Source of the DNA: Candidatus Sumerlaeota bacterium
GTDB lineage: Bacteria; Sumerlaeota; Sumerlaeia; Sumerlaeales; Sumerlaeaceae
DNA: 64,000 bases
Assembly: GCA_012513815.1 (NCBI GenBank)
Contig: JAAZBM010000001.1
Location: forward strand, 29,140 to 93,139
Reading direction: 5' to 3'
Position numbers and translations under genes: made by a program. Below, one piece after another: positions 10,901-19,526 of this stretch. The notes below the pieces were generated by a model. The model was given only the letters and a program-made list of their open reading frames with translations, was not told where the DNA came from and searched no databases. Each line of letters opens with the position of its first letter. The first letter of the stretch is position 1.

Positions 10901-12951
10901 TTGCCACGCTGTACGACCGTCAAAATCGGATCCGGAGTTGTATAGCCCTCGATGCCATCTTTGAAAATGACAGGATAGGGCCCCATCGTCAAGCCGGTGA
11001 TGACGTCGCCACTGTTGTGCCAAGTAGCGCCCCTGTCAATTGACCACATCGCCCCTTTGTCCGAAGCGTCTGTCGGACGAATAATAACCTGCAAGTCGCC
11101 TTTTCCCATCTCTTGCGTATAAACGCCTGTGACTGTTTCCGTTTTATCAACATCGATTGTCACGGTTTGAGTGATAGGCGTGAAGTAGCCTTCGACATCC
11201 TTGAACTGAATTGTGTGCGGACCAACAGGAAGTTCGTATGTGTCGTCCGAATCCATCCATTCGCCACCGTCGACGCGCCACTTGGCGCCAATGGCGATAG
11301 CCATGTTGGGCTGAAGGACAACCTTGAGTGTCCCGGAGTACAGCCCTTCGCGGAAATAGGGGTATGTTTCATTTGCGCTGACGTCCCAGATGTCGACGAA
11401 ATCCCAACCGGCATAGGTCGACATTTGCTTCATTTCTGCGGTTGTTTTGGCATAGTCGGGAGTGGTGCCCGCGGAGGTCGCGACACCCGTTGCTTCTTTG
11501 TCCCAATAGCTGTCTTGGACGGTGCCTGTGGACACTGCCACAAGCCCACCACGTGTGGTGGCGGTCACCTGTCCCGCTGCATAACACTTGACCACGCCGG
11601 CCGAGACGATTTCGCCCGCAAAGCCTGCGCTAAGCGACACGCTCGAAACATCACCCAAGGCATAGCAGTTCTCAACGGTGCCCATCTCAAGCACTGCCGC
11701 AAAACCGCCAGCATTACTCGTTGCCTCGACATTACCGTTCGCGCCACTGAGGCTAATGCCGCCATTGCTGATGCCTACGAAACCACCGATGTCGTTGACA
11801 CCAACAACCGGCGCGAAAACTTCTGTCGTCATGACGTAGCCACTGTTCATACCAATCGCGCCACCGGTGACGCTTGTGCCGATGATTGACGAGGTCGCGT
11901 TAACCATGCTCGAATTGATGATACCCTTGTTCTCACCAAGCAACCCACCGGTATTCTCCTTGCCGACGACTTCGGCATTATTGGAAACCATCGTGTTCAT
12001 GATATAACCGCTTGTGTTGTTGATACCTGCGATGGCGCCTGTGTCGAACGCCCCGTGTACCGTATTCTGGGCATAATAGCAATTGCTTATAACACCATCG
12101 TTCATACCCACAAGACCACCGACATGCGTCGCGCTCACGGCATCAATTTCCGCAATCGAATGGCTACCGACGATGTTGGAATCGGGCGAGTTGTAGCCCA
12201 CAAGACCACCAATCATGGTCGTGTCTTCGATCGCGCTTGACCGTGCCGCGCCTGTGGAGTAGCTCTGGCTGATGATTGAAGTATCGTTCCATCCAACAAG
12301 ACCGCCAACATAGTTGTTACCATCAACCTTAGAGGTCGAAAAACAGTTGTTCATCTCCGTCTTGTATTCGTAACCGACTAAGCCGCCGACAAAATCATGA
12401 CCGGCGACATCTGCCGATGTCCAGCAATTCACAAAAGTGCTTTGATTGTTATAACCAATAAGAGTTCCAACGTAATGGCTACCAATCACGTTGCCGTTTA
12501 CGACACCAAAGTCTTTGACCTCGGCGCCAAGCGTGTAACCAAACAGGCCAACATAGTCTGTATCGGCGCGCTCAATCGACAATCCTGTCATCTTGTAGCT
12601 GCTACCGATGAAGTGACCCATGAACGGATTCTCGGCGGTTCCGATGGGCGTAAAACCTTCCATCGTGCCGGTTGTCGTTCCCTCATCATTCCACTGACCG
12701 GTGCTACTTGCATTGATATCATTCTTTACCTTGTAATAGACATTACGCGTGGCGTTGCCGTCGACATTACAAACCTCGGACAGCCAAGCAAAATGACCAA
12801 TCTCGGTGAACTGATAAGGATTATCCTCAGAACCATCACCGACCGTCGGGGCGATCGCATATTGCGCGTAACCCATGGTCGCGCAGCCGACCAACCCGAC
12901 CATATAAGCGATGCGCGCTCCAATGCCGGTGCCAAGAAGATATTGTTTCAT
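7939..12951 (-). CDS. Giant secreted multidomain protein: GLUG repeats, PEGA-like repeats, PPC and CARDB-like domains
   Basis: 1670 residues from ATG 12951, chosen because AGGAGAG lies five bases upstream; an upstream in-frame start at 12984 lacks this. The N-terminus is a signal peptide ending near 'MGYAQ'. Residues of about 130-520 hold many 'GGLVGYN..' GLUG-type repeats, a beta-helical motif of surface adhesins. From about 538 to 1150 there are several repeats of the form 'GAxWxxDGGxWxxSGxTxxxLxxGxHxIxFxxVxGWxTP', resembling PEGA or carbohydrate-binding-like modules. A pre-peptidase C-terminal-like domain sits between them at about 950-1083 ('NDNFADAI ... SVWWKWTAP'). The last 500 residues are CARDB-like beta-sandwiches ('DLAVVNVQIS', 'ETDETDNY'). 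No catalytic domain, LPXTG or PEP-CTERM anchor is seen. A cell-surface or matrix adhesin is the best guess. It is probably transcribed alone. Confidence 0.85.
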   Translation of the reverse strand: MKQYLLGTGIGARIAYMVGLVGCATMGYAQYAIAPTVGDGSEDNPYQFTEIGHFAWLSEVCNVDGNATRNVYYKVKNDINASSTGQWNDEGTTTGTMEGFTPIGTAENPFMGHFIGSSYKMTGLSIERADTDYVGLFGYTLGAEVKDFGVVNGNVIGSHYVGTLIGYNNQSTFVNCWTSADVAGHDFVGGLVGYEYKTEMNNCFSTSKVDGNNYVGGLVGWNDTSIISQSYSTGAARSSAIEDTTMIGGLVGYNSPDSNIVGSHSIAEIDAVSATHVGGLVGMNDGVISNCYYAQNTVHGAFDTGAIAGINNTSGYIMNTMVSNNAEVVGKENTGGLLGENKGIINSSMVNATSSIIGTSVTGGAIGMNSGYVMTTEVFAPVVGVNDIGGFVGISNGGISLSGANGNVEATSNAGGFAAVLEMGTVENCYALGDVSSVSLSAGFAGEIVSAGVVKCYAAGQVTATTRGGLVAVSTGTVQDSYWDKEATGVATSAGTTPDYAKTTAEMKQMSTYAGWDFVDIWDVSANETYPYFREGLYSGTLKVVLQPNMAIAIGAKWRVDGGEWMDSDDTYELPVGPHTIQFKDVEGYFTPITQTVTIDVDKTETVTGVYTQEMGKGDLQVIIRPTDASDKGAMWSIDRGATWHNSGDVITGLTMGPYPVIFKDGIEGYTTPDPILTVVQRGKMVTGVGTYVSTAGNNGLKMTITPDEANQDGAAWSIDNGLTWYYSGETIQGLTGGMYAVVFKDIQDWTKPASMAVLVPDLGKTKETEAAYVPMVESSGNLHVSLFSDDQTAADDNHTQYAPPEGAQWSLDGGKTWHNDGEVLKLSVGTYQIIFQNLTGWITPPTQQISILAGKDFWGNAYYIRNQRFSQQVFIVPAGAISAGAMWRVNAEAWQPSGATIGNLVYDTTHTIQFKTVNNWIAPAAIELFVPNGMTVEPITAEYISQHNAPDNDNFADAITVQGLSGSAAGTNVGARLEQGEPVNGTCSVWWKWTAPAGGKVIFNTLGSDFDTRIGVYQGSIVSNLATIAQDDDSASDHVRSQVEFFASANQTYYIAVTSCDEACGAGNVLLNWQQSGGDFRGSLQVSLTPAEAVTDGAMWRVDGGIWRKSDTIAANLTLGYHTVSFAEVSGWTTPSDQQVLITADTTTAATGYYTTSAFDIILDDADFSAGVAKALTPGDKVDFSWTASTTNPFTDSFWCEVFPSKTGGFDQVRTGATATSSYRVMTGMSSLSETFAPDTLTLNPLPDGVYTLIGSVNRGNLSGAIAEENYANNWAIIPGKRLAVHNTNIKSIDLAMDKIAWTFDPTNPNNLTVTGRVFNKGTEAMGKPGAWIEVFYGTLTAEGTVMIQGTIGAGHKVDTLPVNAPQYFSLTGSVSGGAKNKALVVMVDSTNIVSESDKTNNYELYYVPSLLPPGKSNGIDLAVVNVQISSQQKVPAQVAPNSKLTYAVTVLNKGTVMPSAPVYLELFASQDGGASVVPGVTLTWSEKITAPAIGQTKTYTLSKQINPIGDGLYSLVAMVNRDGAPDNPGDMTPLDNRMAFTSTQVSLKTPAVKTGTQNLVWYEGPFFEQDGSKITVTGTIRNVGTAATGPFWIEAFVGTMQAKTGVFYRDKSLQGGDYCIGLQPQEARGISLSGSIKPGQVLGVLADSTDVIAETDETDNYDYSTVAK

Positions 12952-13186
12952 AGAACTCTCCTGCTTTTCTCCTGAGAAAACCACAGTCTCAGATATTGTT
13001 TTTTTATTTTTCTTCTCTACTCAAAATAGTAAAGCAATGCACAAAAACAACACACAACAAAAGCGCAACAACAAGTGTTAAGTTTTTGAGCATACTTGCC
13101 TAATAATAATATATTAGCAGTTGGGCCGTTTTCATACAACTAAAAAAACACAAAAAACAAAAAAACATCGTTTTTGGCAAAGTACA

Positions 13187-15256
13187 TTAGGGCAAGCCAA
13201 TCGTCTCTTCTTGCTTGAGCAGCTCAACACGATTCTGCAAGGCCTGAGCGCGTGCCTGATATTTTTCCTTGTTCCAACGGGCAAACTCCGCCGCGTGATT
13301 CGCCTGAACACTCGCCTGATACAGATTCCCCTGCTTCTCCAGCAACCGAGAAAGGGTGTCGCGGTGGTCGGCTGAATTCGGATACAGAGCCACGGCCTCC
13401 AACGCATGAGCCATGCCCGCCCCAAAATCATTTTTCATCATATACAATTCGGCCAACTGACCGTGCATTGCCGCACTGTCCGGTTGCTCCTCAACAGCGC
13501 TATGCATCGCGTTCAGGCTTGCGTCAATGTCTTTTTCACGCAAACAAATATCACTCAGCAGGGCGTAATAACTGCCATCGCGCACAAACCATGGCTTCTT
13601 GAAATCCTTGTCATACAACTCGCGAGCCTGTTGCGTGTGTCCATACCGCAACTCATCGCGAATCCAATCCTTCTTGTACTCATACGTCGCAAGACTATTA
13701 ACGAGATAAAACAAGCCCGCAAGAATCACAATCAGCACCACATGCATTCCCCACGCAAAGGGCGATGTCCGCCGCTCTTCCATAATCTCGACTTTATCCG
13801 TATCCGGCATACTCCGAATCAACATGCCAACCATCATACAAAACATCGCGTTGATAGAAATGTTGACCGCGCTGATTGACCAGAGGGAGTCGAATATAAA
13901 CAACAGTAGAAGAATCATGATGGAGAACCACGGTGAAGGTCGCGGCAAACCAACGATGCAAACACGGATAATAATCAGCAAAAGGAACAGTAGGAAGAGT
14001 GTGTTGCCCACGACGCCAATCTCGCAAAACTGATGAAGTGGCAAATTGTGAAGATACTTTGTTTCGTTGGCATCGACGGGGCGCAAGCTCCCATACTCGC
14101 GCTCGACAATCCCAAAACCGCCGCCATACCAAAAATGATGCATCCAGATCTTCTCGCCAATCGACAAGTAGTTCATGCGTTCGCGAATTGTGCTCACACG
14201 CGTAAACAAACCCGCATCCGGATTCTCAGTTTTGTCGATGACCTGTTGCGACGACACCGGCGGAACAAAAACCGAATCCAAAACTTTTTGTGTCGCAAAA
14301 CCAATGCTAATCGCCAAAACAGTGTAAATGAATAGCACCAGTATCTGACGATACTGCGGCTTGATGACCTGATACTGATGACGCCCCGTCAACATATCAA
14401 GCTTGATGAAGGTGCTCTGCGGATACAACAACGCAAGATAAAAGCAAATCAGCGCCAGCCCAAGCGCTACCATCGCTCCACGTGAACCCGTCAGCGGTAA
14501 CGCTATGCAGCATAACAACAAACAAAACATCGCCGCAAAACGCAACGGTGCGCGATGAACGCGACGCATCAATTCCAACGATGACACAATGCTGATTGCC
14601 AGCAATGTGCCAAGAATATTTGGGTCGCCGAGTGTCGACGCGATACGCCGCAATCGTAGGTGATGAATGATTCCCTCTTGAATCGCGTCAAGCGGAACAC
14701 CGGGCTGCAACTCAGCCATATAGCGCATCAACATATTATCGTAAAGCCAACAGTACTGCACGATTCCATGCAGTGAGCAAGCCATGCCCGTCATACTAAT
14801 TCCGATTAGAACTAGCGTCGGAACCTTGTCGCCAAATCGATGACTCAACTGTCCAATGTTTGACCCCGCATACAAAAACAACCACCCGGTGATGACCGGA
14901 ATCGCACGGCTGATGCCCATCCCATGCATCCCGCCCAAATACCAAGCGAACAAACTCCACATAATGTAAATGACAATCAGAAAGCCCAACGCCGTATTGA
15001 TGACTCGCACGGATGGACGACTGCTCGGCGTCGGAGCAAAATCCGAAAACATCAGCAACCCGCTCATTAAGAGTAAAAAAGGAATGGCATACAGATAGCT
15101 TGGCAAAGGCCATACAACAAGCACCATCCAGGCAACAAAAGCCGTTATCGCCCCGCAAATCGATACTTTCTCGCGAAGCGTAAATCGTGAATCAAACTGT
15201 GACAAGCCAGCACTCTCAGCCACAAACGGAGGAACGGCTCGAATGAGGTCGAACAT
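13187..15256 (-). CDS. O-antigen ligase/polymerase-like membrane protein with TPR tail
   Basis: 689 residues. The first 480 or so contain about 11 hydrophobic segments and the Wzy_C/O-antigen ligase hallmark region ('LTGSRGAMVALGLALICFYLALL', then a large loop with 'WMHHFWYGGGFGIVEREYG' and a following His-rich helix). The C-terminal 200 residues are soluble and alpha-helical with a TPR-like pattern ('YYALLSDICLREKDIDASLNAMHSAVEEQPDSAAMHGQLAELYMMKNDF' region). Such proteins join or polymerise undecaprenyl-linked glycans on the outer face of the inner membrane; some members glycosylate pilins instead. With four pseudopilin genes in the window, a role in protein glycosylation is possible but unproven. 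It appears monocistronic and divergent from the permease genes. Confidence 0.85.
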   Translation of the reverse strand: MFDLIRAVPPFVAESAGLSQFDSRFTLREKVSICGAITAFVAWMVLVVWPLPSYLYAIPFLLLMSGLLMFSDFAPTPSSRPSVRVINTALGFLIVIYIMWSLFAWYLGGMHGMGISRAIPVITGWLFLYAGSNIGQLSHRFGDKVPTLVLIGISMTGMACSLHGIVQYCWLYDNMLMRYMAELQPGVPLDAIQEGIIHHLRLRRIASTLGDPNILGTLLAISIVSSLELMRRVHRAPLRFAAMFCLLLCCIALPLTGSRGAMVALGLALICFYLALLYPQSTFIKLDMLTGRHQYQVIKPQYRQILVLFIYTVLAISIGFATQKVLDSVFVPPVSSQQVIDKTENPDAGLFTRVSTIRERMNYLSIGEKIWMHHFWYGGGFGIVEREYGSLRPVDANETKYLHNLPLHQFCEIGVVGNTLFLLFLLLIIIRVCIVGLPRPSPWFSIMILLLLFIFDSLWSISAVNISINAMFCMMVGMLIRSMPDTDKVEIMEERRTSPFAWGMHVVLIVILAGLFYLVNSLATYEYKKDWIRDELRYGHTQQARELYDKDFKKPWFVRDGSYYALLSDICLREKDIDASLNAMHSAVEEQPDSAAMHGQLAELYMMKNDFGAGMAHALEAVALYPNSADHRDTLSRLLEKQGNLYQASVQANHAAEFARWNKEKYQARAQALQNRVELLKQEETIGLP

Positions 15257-15383
15257 CTTTTCTCGATTCGGTATTGTCTTTATCAGGTTTAACTAAAAAA
15301 ATCAAGAGAAAACATTTGCAACTCCTTTATGGTACTTCTTTTTGTATTTCAACTTTATAGACCCGACAAACCAGAACCCAACA

Positions 15384-16361
15384 GTGATTAAGCTCATCAT
15401 ACATAGGCTCTTGCAGGCAATACCGCTCCTCATCGCGATATCGCTCGTCACGTTCTTCCTACTGTTTCACAGCCCCGGAGACTTCCTCGCCTCGCTCGCG
15501 TTCGACCCCAAAATCAGTAAAGAATTTCTCGAGGCGGAAAGAGCGCGACTCGGCCTCGACCAGCCATGGTATATCGTGTGGTTCCACTGGATTACCGGCG
15601 TCATCACGGCCGGAGACTTCGGGCACTCGTTCTCGTACCGCATGCCCGTCGCGTCGCTCATCGGCGCAAGACTCTACAACACCTTCCTGCTTGCCCTTTG
15701 CTCATCGGTCATTGCTTGGTTCATCGGTGTGCCGTTCGGGATGATTGCCGCAATGAAACAGGACAAATGGCCTGACAGAATCGCCAGCGCCATCGCGTTC
15801 CTTGGGTTGTCCATCCCCGCCGTCCTACTCGCGCTGTTCGCCGTCTATTTCGCCGCAATCACCGGGTGGTTCCCGACGGGCGGAATGACTGACCCGCACC
15901 ATTACGCGATGACCGGAGTCTGGCAAAAGATGCTCGACATCATCCACCACCTCATCATGCCGTCGATTGTTCTCGGCGTCGGAGGCCTCGCGATATACAC
16001 CAGACAGATGCGGTCGAACTTGCTCGAAACTCTCCGCTCGGACTACATGAGAACCGCCATGGCCAAGGGACTCAGCTATGGGAGCGCCGTGCGCGGACAC
16101 GCTCTCCGTAACGCCATCAACCCAATGATTACACTCTTTGGGTTCGCGTTCAGCGAACTACTCAGCGGCGCGTTCCTTGTCGAAAATGTCATGGACTGGC
16201 CGGGGTTGGGCAGAACGACCATCGAAGCCTATACCTCTAAAGATATGTTCGTCGTCGCGACAAGCGTTCTGCTCGCCGCCGCAATGCTTATCATCGGCAA
16301 TCTCATCGCGGATATTCTCCTTGGAATCAATGACCCACGGATAAGGCAGAACGGTGCATGA
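15384..16361 (+). CDS. Oligopeptide/dipeptide-type ABC transporter permease (OppB/DppB family)
   Basis: Inner-membrane permease subunit of a peptide/nickel-type ABC importer. From GTG 15384 the protein begins 'VIKLIIHRLLQAIPLLIAIS', the typical N-terminus of this family; an upstream TTG at 15342 would add 14 unusual residues and neither start has a clear ribosome site. Six hydrophobic helices are visible, and the cytoplasmic EAA loop reads 'DYMRTAMAKGLSYGSAVRGHALRNAINP'-like, the site for the ATPase. It overlaps the next permease gene by four bases (ATGA), so the two are co-translated. No substrate-binding protein or ATPase gene is in the window, so the rest of the transporter must be encoded elsewhere. 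Confidence 0.92.
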   Translation: MIKLIIHRLLQAIPLLIAISLVTFFLLFHSPGDFLASLAFDPKISKEFLEAERARLGLDQPWYIVWFHWITGVITAGDFGHSFSYRMPVASLIGARLYNTFLLALCSSVIAWFIGVPFGMIAAMKQDKWPDRIASAIAFLGLSIPAVLLALFAVYFAAITGWFPTGGMTDPHHYAMTGVWQKMLDIIHHLIMPSIVLGVGGLAIYTRQMRSNLLETLRSDYMRTAMAKGLSYGSAVRGHALRNAINPMITLFGFAFSELLSGAFLVENVMDWPGLGRTTIEAYTSKDMFVVATSVLLAAAMLIIGNLIADILLGINDPRIRQNGA

Positions 16362-17500
16362 AAAAGCCTGAACCCGATATGAACGAAAATGTCCATGGAA
16401 TGTCTCCCGCCGCGTTGGCGTGGAGAAGATTCCGACACAACAAGACGGCACTCACCGGAGCCATTATTCTCATTGTGATGTATGTCGCCGTGATTTTTGG
16501 CAGTTTTCTCTCGCCATGCGACCCCACTATGAGAGACTACAAACACGCGAATCTTCCGCCGACAATCCCGCATTTCTTCGATGAGAATGGAACCTTCCAT
16601 GTGCGCCCATTTATCTATGGTGTCAAGCTCACCGACCCACTCCGGTTCACATACAGCATCGACCATACGCAGAAGTATCCGATCAAGTTTTTCGCCAAAG
16701 GATGGCAGTACAAACTGTGGTGGGTCATTCCTGCCGAGCGGCATCTCATCTCGGTTGACAGCCCCGGAAGAATCGCGCTGCTCGGGACGGACAGCGTGGG
16801 CAAGGACATCTTTGCCCGTGTGCTCGAAGGCGGCAAAATCTCAATGTCCATCGGACTGCTCGGAATCTCAATCAGTCTGATTCTCGGAATGTTCATCGGC
16901 GCGCTTGCCGGATACTATGGAGGATGGATAGACCTCATCCTCATGAGACTTGTCGAATTTCTGCTCGCGATTCCCGGGCTTTATCTCATCATCGCGCTGC
17001 GTGCGTACTTCCAGACCGAAAGCATCTTCGGAATCGGCGGGAAAAACATGGGCTCGGGACAAATGTACCTTATCATTGTCGTTATTCTCGCGTTCATCGG
17101 ATGGGCCGGACAAGCCCGCGTCATCAGAGGAATGGTTCTCTCGATTAAGCGGCAAGACTTCATTCTGGCCGAACTTGCGCTCGGCGCTTCCGCATGGAGA
17201 ATCATTACCAAACACATTCTGCCAAACACCATGAGCTATGTCATCGTGTCCGCGACAATCGCTGTTCCCGGATACATTCTCGGCGAAGTGTCACTAAGCT
17301 ATCTCGGTGTCGGCATCCAAGATCCTCAAGTCAGTTGGGGCATCATGCTCGAACAGGCGCAAAGCGCCGCCGCCATCAAAAACACGCCATGGCTGCTGTT
17401 CGCGCCGGCCGCGGCGATATTCCTTACGGTGTTTTCTTTCAACTTCCTCGGGGACGGACTTCGTGATGCGCTCGACCCAAGGCATGTCAGCGGACGCTAA
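16358..17500 (+). CDS. Oligopeptide/dipeptide-type ABC transporter permease (OppC/DppC family)
   Basis: Partner permease of the preceding gene, 380 residues. After the first membrane helix (about 32-50) it carries an unusually long loop of about 100 residues before the second helix, presumed periplasmic, where many family members have 40-60. The loop ends in 'LLGTDSVGKDIFARVLEGGK', the conserved OppC entry motif. The EAA region 'DFILAELALGASAWRIITKHILPN' is intact and the C-terminus 'LGDGLRDALDPR' is typical. Its stop codon overlaps the stop of the convergent TM2 gene by four bases. Confidence 0.93.
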   Translation: MKKPEPDMNENVHGMSPAALAWRRFRHNKTALTGAIILIVMYVAVIFGSFLSPCDPTMRDYKHANLPPTIPHFFDENGTFHVRPFIYGVKLTDPLRFTYSIDHTQKYPIKFFAKGWQYKLWWVIPAERHLISVDSPGRIALLGTDSVGKDIFARVLEGGKISMSIGLLGISISLILGMFIGALAGYYGGWIDLILMRLVEFLLAIPGLYLIIALRAYFQTESIFGIGGKNMGSGQMYLIIVVILAFIGWAGQARVIRGMVLSIKRQDFILAELALGASAWRIITKHILPNTMSYVIVSATIAVPGYILGEVSLSYLGVGIQDPQVSWGIMLEQAQSAAAIKNTPWLLFAPAAAIFLTVFSFNFLGDGLRDALDPRHVSGR

Positions 17501-17787
17501 CGGACGATCCGAGCGCCACGCCCATCCTTGAAGGTTCCGGTCAATAACTGGAAGATATCAAACGCCCACAAGAAAAACAACAGACCGCCGCCCGCGATGA
17601 ACTTCACGATTGTGTTGTTTGGGATGAAAGTCGCCAGTCCGGTATGAACACTACCGGCAAAACACGACAGAATCAAAAACACCATTCCATACAGAATGCT
17701 GCCTGTCACAAAGCGGTGAACGCCTAAAGGCCCCAAAAAGATGCACAAGACCAAAGTCACAAACCAACGAGTAAAACCTCGCGCCAT
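17497..17787 (-). CDS. TM2-domain membrane protein
   Basis: 96 residues with three hydrophobic stretches. The first pair carries the TM2 pattern: a helix, 'FLGPLGVHRFVTGSILYGMVFLI', then a polar break, and finally 'LLFFLWAFDIFQLLTG', which matches the WxxDxxxL hallmark of TM2 proteins. The function of the family in bacteria is not known. It is convergent with the OppC-like gene and shares four bases with it at the stops. The start follows a GAGAGG ribosome site. Confidence 0.85.
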   Translation of the reverse strand: MARGFTRWFVTLVLCIFLGPLGVHRFVTGSILYGMVFLILSCFAGSVHTGLATFIPNNTIVKFIAGGGLLFFLWAFDIFQLLTGTFKDGRGARIVR

Positions 17788-17917
17788 TCCAAAAACCTCT
17801 CTCTCATGTTATTGCAAAAATAAACAACAACATCAACATTATCATTCCCTTAAAAATGTCCTCCGGTAGTCCACAAAAGAAAAAAGAAACAATATCTTTT
17901 TAGTACGCATTTTTTTC

Positions 17918-17946
17918 TTGACAAAATGCAAAAACAATTATATGTT
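17918..17946 (+). promoter_or_regulatory. Sigma-70-type promoter of the first pseudopilin gene
   Basis: TTGACA (17918-17923), 17-base spacer, TATGTT (17941-17946), preceded by a T-rich stretch ending in TTTTTTC. The same TTTTTTC-TTGACA arrangement occurs at 18739 and 49036. Confidence 0.75.
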
Positions 17947-18026
17947 CTATTTAAAGCGAATTAATACTAAGGTTCGCCCCTAGTAAATAATACTTTTATA
18001 TCTCTATGAATGCAAGAGGAATCATC

Positions 18027-18668
18027 ATGAAAAGAGCATTTACACTTATTGAGTTGCTGATAGTCGTCGCGATTATCGCAATCTTGGCTGCCATCGCAGT
18101 CCCGAACTTCCTTGAAGCGCAAGTCCGCTCAAAGGTCAGTCGTGCCAAATCTGATATCCGTTCGTTGGCAACCGCAATCGAAGCCTATCGAGTTGACTTC
18201 AACCGTGAGCCGTCACCCGGATATCCCGGAACCTCATGGAAAACAACGCAGGTCAACGGCGAATACCCATTTGCCGCAAGTGTTGAAAACCGCGCGTACT
18301 CTCTGCCCTGCACCATCACCACGCCCGTAGCATACATCACCGCTGTTCCTGTCGACGCGTTTGGCGGCGAGACCGCAAACGATGACTTGTACAAGTCGAT
18401 GGGCGATGTCTATCCGCTCTACTATTGGTACTTCACCAAGAGAGTGTTCGGACTTTACAACTACACATGGCAGGTCTCCGCGAATATTCGTAGCACAGAT
18501 TACACACAACGCCTCAACGATGGTAGCGCATCATGGGTTATCCTGAGTAAAGGACCGGACAAGTACTGGGCAAAGATAGACGCTCGCGAAGTCGACGCTC
18601 CGCAAGCTTTTCAGTATGACTCCTCGAATGGAACTGTCTCCGTCGGAAACATCTTCCGCTGCGATTAA
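18027..18668 (+). CDS. Type II secretion/type IV pilus pseudopilin-like protein 1
   Basis: 213 residues from ATG 18027, which follows an AGAGG ribosome site; an upstream in-frame start at 18006 is less likely. The N-terminus MKRAFTLIELLIVVAIIAIL is a prepilin signal: a short basic leader, the F at +1 after the peptidase site, the Glu at +5, and a hydrophobic helix that would pack in a pseudopilus. The C-terminal half has 'SKGPDKYW' and 'YDSSNGTVSVGNI', comparable to the C-terminal (calcium-site) region of GspG-like major pseudopilins. It is flanked by its own promoter and a strong terminator and is followed by a close paralogue. No secretion ATPase, platform or prepilin peptidase gene is near, so it must rely on machinery encoded elsewhere. 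Confidence 0.92.
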   Translation: MKRAFTLIELLIVVAIIAILAAIAVPNFLEAQVRSKVSRAKSDIRSLATAIEAYRVDFNREPSPGYPGTSWKTTQVNGEYPFAASVENRAYSLPCTITTPVAYITAVPVDAFGGETANDDLYKSMGDVYPLYYWYFTKRVFGLYNYTWQVSANIRSTDYTQRLNDGSASWVILSKGPDKYWAKIDAREVDAPQAFQYDSSNGTVSVGNIFRCD

Positions 18669-18693
18669 TTTTTGACCGTCAAATAGAATTAGG

Positions 18694-18737
18694 AAAAGTG
18701 TTCCCCGTAATAAAATTACACGGGGAACACTTTTTTT
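18694..18737 (+). terminator. Terminator between the two tandem pseudopilin genes
   Basis: AAAAGTGTTCCCCGT (18694-18708) pairs perfectly with ACGGGGAACACTTTT (18720-18734). The T-run that completes the terminator is also the T-rich lead-in of the next promoter, whose -35 starts two bases after it. Confidence 0.93.
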
Positions 18738-18738
18738 C

Positions 18739-18768
18739 TTGACAATTGACCATCAAATCTGCTACAAT
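18739..18768 (+). promoter_or_regulatory. Promoter of the second pseudopilin gene
   Basis: TTGACA (18739-18744), 18-base spacer, TACAAT (18763-18768). It abuts the preceding terminator. Confidence 0.78.
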
Positions 18769-18872
18769 GTAAATGAAATTGCACTGTCGTTTTTCAAGCG
18801 CTTGAATAAAAGCGTCAAAAACACATTGTTATAAGTGAAAATTATTATTACTCTTCAGAAGAGGTAAACATT

Positions 18873-19526
18873 ATGAAGCACGCTTTTACACTCATTGAGT
18901 TGCTCATTGTAGTCGCGATTATTGCCATTCTGGCTGCAATCGCTGTTCCAAACTTCCTTGAAGCGCAAGTCCGCTCAAAGGTTAGCCGTGCGAAGTCAGA
19001 TATTCGTTCGCTGGCAACCGCAATCGAAGCCTATCGAGTTGACTTCAACAAAGTTCCACTCGTCGGCGCCCCAACATGGGCACTCACCACCCAAGGTAAC
19101 GGCCAGTATCTTTACGCGCAAGGCGTTGAAAACAGAAGTTTCGACTTGCCTGTGACAATCACCACACCCGTCGCCTACGTCACCGCTGTTCCCATTGATG
19201 CTTTCGGTGGCGACATCGCGAGCGATGACCTTTACGGCAGCATGGGAGACTACGCGCACTACTACTGGTACTTCACCAAAGACTGGTTCAACAACGCCGG
19301 CTATGCCAACAACTGGAGAGTCTCGAACTCGATTCAGTCTTGCGACGCCAAAACCGTCAAAGCAGCCACTGACCCCATTGGTTCGGCGTCATGGGTTATC
19401 CTGAGCAAAGGTCCCGATAAGTACTGGGCCAAGGTCAACGCGAACGAAGTCGACTGTCCGCAAATGTGGCAATATGATTCGACAAACGGAACCATATCCA
19501 TCGGCAACATCATGCGCTGCGACTAA
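18873..19526 (+). CDS. Pseudopilin-like protein 2, tandem paralogue
   Basis: 217 residues. The first 60 residues are nearly identical to pseudopilin 1 (FTLIELLIVVAIIAIL ... AIEAYRVDFN), and the C-terminal region is colinear ('ILSKGPDKYWAKV', 'YDSTNGTISIGNIMRCD'). The middle differs, which is what duplication followed by divergence of the exposed head domain would give. AGAGGT precedes the ATG. Promoter and terminators on both sides make it an independent unit from its neighbour, so dosage of the two can differ. Confidence 0.92.
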   Translation: MKHAFTLIELLIVVAIIAILAAIAVPNFLEAQVRSKVSRAKSDIRSLATAIEAYRVDFNKVPLVGAPTWALTTQGNGQYLYAQGVENRSFDLPVTITTPVAYVTAVPIDAFGGDIASDDLYGSMGDYAHYYWYFTKDWFNNAGYANNWRVSNSIQSCDAKTVKAATDPIGSASWVILSKGPDKYWAKVNANEVDCPQMWQYDSTNGTISIGNIMRCD

